Assembly (NCBI GenBank): GCA_045594885.1
Contig: JAZNZJ010000049.1
Coordinates: forward strand, 1 to 24,969
From: Fimenecus sp045594885
GTDB taxonomy: Bacteria > Bacillota > Clostridia > Oscillospirales > Acutalibacteraceae
DNA: 24,969 nucleotides
Reading direction: 5' to 3'
In this document: positions 21,486-24,969 of the stretch, in pieces
How the letters are laid out: the number at the start of each line of letters is the position of its first letter
Numbering within the stretch: the first letter of the stretch is position 1
Program-made: the position numbers and the translations under genes
Notes under the pieces: model-generated
What the model was told of the DNA's origin: nothing
The model's database searches: none
Seen by the model: only the letters and a program-made list of their open reading frames with translations

Positions 21486-23429
21486 ATGTGTGAAAAGCCA
21501 AAGTTTTACATCACAACAGCCATTGCGTACACATCACGCAAACCTCACATCGGCAACAGTTATGAAATCGTGTTGACCGACGCTATTGCGAGGTACAAGC
21601 GAATGCAGGGCTTTGATGTTTTCTTTCTGACAGGTACTGACGAGCATGGTCAAAAAATCGAAGAATATGCAAAGGACGCAGGCGTTAGTCCTAAAGAATA
21701 TGTTGATAAGGTGGCGGGCGAAATCAAGGGTATTTGCGACCTTTTGAATACAACTTATGACCACTTTATTCGTACAACTGACGATTATCACGAAAAAACT
21801 GTTCAGAAAATTTTCAAAAAGCTCTATGACCAAGGCGATATTTACAAGAGTGAATACGAGGGTCTTTACTGTACTCCTTGCGAGTCATTCTGGACTGAAA
21901 GCCAGTTAGTTGACGGCAAATGTCCTGACTGTGGCAGAGATGTTCACAAAGAAAAGGAAGAAACTTATTTCCTTCGCCTTTCAAAATATCAAAAGCAACT
22001 TGAAGAGTTTATTGAAAATAACGAAAACTTCATTTATCCCGAAGCACGTAAAAAGGAAATGCTTAACAACTTCATTAAACCCGGTCTTCAGGATTTGTGC
22101 GTATCACGTTCATCATTTAAATGGGGTGTCCCCGTTTCATTTGACGATAAGCACGTAATATATGTGTGGATTGATGCTCTTTCAAATTACATCACCGCAC
22201 TTGGTTATGACCCCGATGGCAGTGGTGACAATTACAAAAAATATTGGCCCGCTGATGTTCATATTATCGGCAAGGATATTGTTCGTTTCCATACAATTTA
22301 TTGGCCGATTATGCTTATGGCACTTGGTGAGCCATTACCAAAACAGGTTTACGGTCATCCTTGGCTTCTTTTTGGCGAAGACAAGATGAGTAAATCCCGT
22401 GGCAACGTTATTTATGCCGACGACCTTACAGAAATTTTCGGTGTTGATGCTGTTCGTTACTATCTTCTTTCAGAGATGCCACACGCACACGACGGTTCTA
22501 TCACTTATGAAGCAATGATTGACCGTTTCAATACTGACCTTGCAAATACACTCGGTAACCTTGTAAACAGAACTATTGCAATGCAGAACAAGTATTTTGA
22601 CGGTGTTGTTCAAGCTCCTACTTGTGCAACCGAATTTGACGAAGACCTCAAAGAAAGTGCTAAAAAGGCGCTCCAAGGTTTCGACAAGTACATTTCAGAA
22701 TACAAGATGAGTGATGCTGTTGAATGTGTAATCAATTTTGCACGTCGTTGCAATAAATATATTGATGAAACAATGCCTTGGGCACTCGCCAAAGACGAGG
22801 CACAGAAAGAAAAACTCGGTACAGTTCTTTACAATCTTCTTGAGGGTATCCGTGTGCTTTCTGCACTTATCTCACCTATTATGCCTGAAACTGCAGTTAA
22901 AATTGCAGAACAGTTGAATGTTCCCGTTGCAACTTACGAAAGCATTCAAAATTGGGGCGGACTCACAACAGGTGTTAAAGTTGGTACTGCTACTCCTCTC
23001 TTCTCAAGAATTGACGGTGAAAAGTTAATAGCTGAATTACAGGCTAAAAAGGAAGCAGAAGAAAAGGCAAATGCTCCTGCACCGAAAATCGAAGGACTTG
23101 CACAGATTGAGTTTAACGATTTTATGAAGGTTGAACTCCGTGTTGCAGAGGTTAAGAATTGTGAACCAATCAAAAAAGCAAAGAAGCTTTTAAAACTCAC
23201 TCTTGATGACGGCACAGGTACTGACAGAATTGTTGCAAGTGGTATAGCAAAATGGTACGCACCTTCTGACCTTATCGGCAAAAAGGTTATCGTTGTTGCA
23301 AACCTTAAGCCCGCAGTTCTTTGCGGTGTTGAAAGTAACGGTATGATTCTTGCCGCAGACATTACAGAAGAAGATGCAAAGGTAATTTTTGTTGACAAAG
23401 ATATGCCAAACGGAGCGAGAATAAGATAA
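21486..23429 (+). CDS. metG: Methionyl-tRNA synthetase
   Basis: Charges tRNA-Met. 647 residues. Class I signatures are HIGN (21-24) and KMSKS (near 300). A zinc knuckle, CTPC..CPDC, lies near residues 128-147. The C-terminal ~105 residues (from IEFNDFMKVELRVAEV) form an EMAPII/Trbp111-type tRNA-binding domain that mediates dimerisation in bacterial MetRS. The ATG at 21486 has AAAGGGG nine bases upstream. Longer in-frame readings upstream have no ribosome site and fall in the promoter region. Its stop overlaps the tatD start (TAATG), so the two are translationally coupled. The metS-yabD pairing is also found in Bacillus subtilis. Confidence 0.98.
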   Translation: MCEKPKFYITTAIAYTSRKPHIGNSYEIVLTDAIARYKRMQGFDVFFLTGTDEHGQKIEEYAKDAGVSPKEYVDKVAGEIKGICDLLNTTYDHFIRTTDDYHEKTVQKIFKKLYDQGDIYKSEYEGLYCTPCESFWTESQLVDGKCPDCGRDVHKEKEETYFLRLSKYQKQLEEFIENNENFIYPEARKKEMLNNFIKPGLQDLCVSRSSFKWGVPVSFDDKHVIYVWIDALSNYITALGYDPDGSGDNYKKYWPADVHIIGKDIVRFHTIYWPIMLMALGEPLPKQVYGHPWLLFGEDKMSKSRGNVIYADDLTEIFGVDAVRYYLLSEMPHAHDGSITYEAMIDRFNTDLANTLGNLVNRTIAMQNKYFDGVVQAPTCATEFDEDLKESAKKALQGFDKYISEYKMSDAVECVINFARRCNKYIDETMPWALAKDEAQKEKLGTVLYNLLEGIRVLSALISPIMPETAVKIAEQLNVPVATYESIQNWGGLTTGVKVGTATPLFSRIDGEKLIAELQAKKEAEEKANAPAPKIEGLAQIEFNDFMKVELRVAEVKNCEPIKKAKKLLKLTLDDGTGTDRIVASGIAKWYAPSDLIGKKVIVVANLKPAVLCGVESNGMILAADITEEDAKVIFVDKDMPNGARIR

Positions 23430-24196
23430 TGTATCATAACATTTTTGATTCACACGCACACTACGATGATGAGCAGTTTGACACGGACCGTGCCGAACTG
23501 CTCGGTTCTTTTAAAGAAAAAGGAATTTCGGGTGTTGTGTGTTGCGGAACTAATATAGAAAACTCTCAATTTGCTGTTGAACTTTCACATCAGTACGATT
23601 TTATGTATTCTGCCGTGGGTTTTCATCCCCTCGATAATGATAAATATCGCAACGGCGATTTGGATAGAATAAAAGAGTTGGCACAGGACGAAAAATGTGT
23701 TGCCATAGGTGAAATCGGGCTTGATTATCACTACGAAAAGGATAGCCGTGAAAATCAACTTGTAATTCTTGAAAAGCAAATTCAGTTGGCAAAAGAACTT
23801 GATATGCCAATTATATTCCACGACCGTGAATCCCACGAGGACACACTCAATCTCTTGAAAAAATACAAACCTAAAGGTGTGCTTCATTGTTTTTCGGGCA
23901 GTGTTGAAATGGCAAAAGAGATTATAAAGCTCGGTATGTACATTGGTCTTGGCGGTGCAGTCACATTTAAAAATGCAGTTAAACCTTGCGAGGTAGCAAA
24001 GTTTGTGCCAAGTGACAGATTGCTCATTGAAACCGACGCACCATATATGACTCCCGTGCCATTCCGTGGCAAGAGATGTGACTCATTGTATATTCCTTAT
24101 ACGGCCGAGAAAATCGCAGAATTGCGAGGAGTCACAGCACAAGAAATTCTTGATTTGACGGATAGTAATGCAAGAGAATTGTTTGGAATTAAATAA
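23429..24196 (+). CDS. TatD-family metal-dependent hydrolase/DNase
   Basis: 255 residues of the TatD (YabD/YcfH) TIM-barrel family, metal-dependent 3'-5' exonucleases linked to DNA repair and turnover. Metal ligands are seen in DSHAHYDD (HxH), GEIGLDYH (Glu), HDRESH, LHCFSGS and ETDAPYMTP (Asp). The trailing VPFRGKRCDS is also typical. The start shares one base with the metG stop. Conserved proximity to metG in Firmicutes supports the assignment. The actual biological substrate is not settled for this subfamily. Confidence 0.95.
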   Translation: MYHNIFDSHAHYDDEQFDTDRAELLGSFKEKGISGVVCCGTNIENSQFAVELSHQYDFMYSAVGFHPLDNDKYRNGDLDRIKELAQDEKCVAIGEIGLDYHYEKDSRENQLVILEKQIQLAKELDMPIIFHDRESHEDTLNLLKKYKPKGVLHCFSGSVEMAKEIIKLGMYIGLGGAVTFKNAVKPCEVAKFVPSDRLLIETDAPYMTPVPFRGKRCDSLYIPYTAEKIAELRGVTAQEILDLTDSNARELFGIK

Positions 24197-24209
24197 GTAG
24201 ATAAATAAT

Positions 24210-24273
24210 GTCATCTGAGCATAGCGAAGAATCTGTTTTTTAGATTCTTCGTCGTTGCACTCCTCAGAATGAC
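24210..24273. repeat. Interrupted palindrome repeat (GTCAT..ATGAC)
   Basis: Outer arms GTCAT/ATGAC, inner arms CGAAGAATCT (24225-24234) and AGATTCTTCG (24242-24251) around a T-rich loop, with TCTGAG and CTCAGA between them. This resembles a short palindromic intergenic repeat common in gut bacteria (GTCATTCTGAG..AGAATCT type). It lies between tatD and the Dabb gene. Confidence 0.7.
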
Positions 24274-24304
24274 AACTGAAACAAATTAAAAATTGGGTGA
24301 TATT

Positions 24305-24604
24305 ATGCTTAAACATATTGTAATGTGGAAATTTAAAGATGCAGAGGGTAAGACCAAAGACGAAAACATTGAAATCGTTAAAAATGGTCTTGAGGCACTC
24401 CCGCCAATGATTTCACATATTAAAAAACTCACATTCCTTAAAAATCAGGTGGAATGTGAAAGAAATTTTGATGCACTTTTGGTTGTTGAAACTGAAAATG
24501 AGGAAGAACTCCAAAAATATAAGGTTCATCCTGAGCACAAGAAAGTTGCAGCATATGTTGCAAAGGTGACAGAAAATCGTGGTGCAGTTGATATTTGGGA
24601 ATAA
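24305..24604 (+). CDS. Dabb-domain (stress-responsive A/B barrel) protein
   Basis: 99 residues, a single dimeric alpha/beta-barrel (Dabb) domain. It opens with MLKHIVMWKFKD and has the conserved late segment FDALLVVETENEEELQKYKVHPEHKKVA, then the closing strand. Such proteins are small cytosolic dimers; some are stress-induced and most have no known substrate. The ATG at 24305 is preferred (GGGTGAT just upstream) over a TTG at 24293. It is separated from tatD by the hairpin repeat and followed by a terminator. Confidence 0.88.
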   Translation: MLKHIVMWKFKDAEGKTKDENIEIVKNGLEALPPMISHIKKLTFLKNQVECERNFDALLVVETENEEELQKYKVHPEHKKVAAYVAKVTENRGAVDIWE

Positions 24605-24610
24605 GAATTG

Positions 24611-24639
24611 ACGGTAGATTTTTCTACCGTTATTTTTTT
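24611..24639 (+). terminator. Terminator of the Dabb gene
   Basis: ACGGTAGA, loop TTTT, TCTACCGT, then a TATTTTTTT run. Seven bases after the stop codon. Confidence 0.88.
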
Positions 24640-24697
24640 GCTCAATTGTAGAAATACAAATTAGGGTTTGTCAAGTTGGTTTGTATGTACTGTTTAT

Positions 24698-24769
24698 GGT
24701 AGGGCGGGGTCTTGACCCCGCCGTTGAGTTATTATATGTTATTCGGCGGGGTCAAGACCCCGCCCTACC
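24698..24769. repeat. Perfect 26-bp inverted repeat, GC-rich
   Basis: The arm at 24698-24723 (GGTAGGGCGGGGTC then TTGACCCCGCCG) is exactly complementary to 24744-24769, with a 20-base AT-rich loop. Each arm is itself palindromic (GGCGGGGTC-TT-GACCCCGCC), so the unit can form either one long hairpin or a pair of short ones. It is followed at 24785-24803 by the 19-bp sequence shared with 12157-12175, so it is probably the core of another copy of the dispersed element. Confidence 0.85.
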
Positions 24770-24804
24770 GGACATTTTTAATTACCCCAACAAATTCAAT
24801 TTTC

Positions 24805-24969
24805 TTACCTTATTCTTTTTAGAGGGTGAACAACACAGAGTTTTTCTTCATTACAAAATCTGCAACGGGAAAGTTTTGTTTCAACATCATCTACCGTCAA
24901 TTGAAGCCCGAAAAGGTCATTATAGTGGTCAATACATAGATTTCTTTCAATATCACCAAAAAGCTCGTC
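24805..24969 (-). CDS. Partial unknown protein, C-terminal 54 residues
   Basis: An open minus-strand frame enters from the right edge and stops at 24805. It ends ...SRCRFCNEEKLCVVHPLKRIR. The spaced cysteines (CRFC..C) and following histidine could bind zinc or an iron-sulfur cluster, but the domain was not recognised. Its stop is one base from the shared repeat end at 24803, so the element lies immediately downstream of this gene. Confidence 0.55.
   Translation of the reverse strand, partial: DELFGDIERNLCIDHYNDLFGLQLTVDDVETKLSRCRFCNEEKLCVVHPLKRIR

Overview
The window looks like chromosomal DNA from an AT-rich, spore-forming member of the Clostridia, most likely an uncultured Oscillospiraceae/Ruminococcaceae-type gut bacterium. 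The clues are a ger(A-B-C) germinant-receptor operon, strong AGGAGG-type ribosome binding sites, a T-box leader, a metG-tatD pair as in other Firmicutes, GSI-type glutamine synthetase, and dispersed GC-rich hairpin repeats in the intergenic regions. This placement is inference from gene content only. No rRNA, tRNA, CRISPR array, phage gene or transposase was seen.

Layout. (1) 1-3596, minus: germination operon gerA-gerB-gerC, with gerC running off the left edge. (2) 3675-4726, plus: a DUF421 (YetF-like) and DUF4363 pair, divergent from the ger operon. (3) 4727-6605: a small inverted-repeat element, then a tryptophan-specific T-box leader, a 12-codon ORF with two Trp codons, a second repeat, and a stand-alone trpB. 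(4) 6660-8968, minus: ROK sugar kinase plus a cytosolic sialidase-like protein. (5) 9054-10935, plus: membrane-anchored parvulin-type foldase. (6) 10949-12136, minus: metallophosphoesterase, followed by a composite repeat. (7) 12352-14287, minus: GTP-dependent PEP carboxykinase with a clear promoter and terminator. (8) 14361-19742, minus: a same-strand run polA, unknown gene, truncated phosphatase copy, small membrane protein, LMW-phosphatase::RimI fusion, tsaD. (9) 19855-21345, plus: glnA. (10) 21396-24639, plus: metG-tatD, a hairpin repeat, and a Dabb-domain protein. (11) 24698-24969: a perfect inverted repeat and the 3' end of an unidentified minus-strand gene.

Most genes are housekeeping: translation fidelity (metG, tsaD, rimI), DNA repair and processing (polA, tatD), nitrogen and carbon metabolism (glnA, pckG, trpB), secretion quality control (parvulin) and spore germination. 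The most interesting parts are: the two-layer tryptophan-sensing arrangement before trpB (T-box plus Trp-codon mini-ORF); the LMW-phosphatase::RimI fusion, with a nearby 84-bp duplication that left a truncated copy of its 5' end; a GerC protein without the expected lipobox cysteine; and a family of short non-coding elements with terminal inverted repeats, including a 19-bp end sequence shared between copies 12.6 kb apart.
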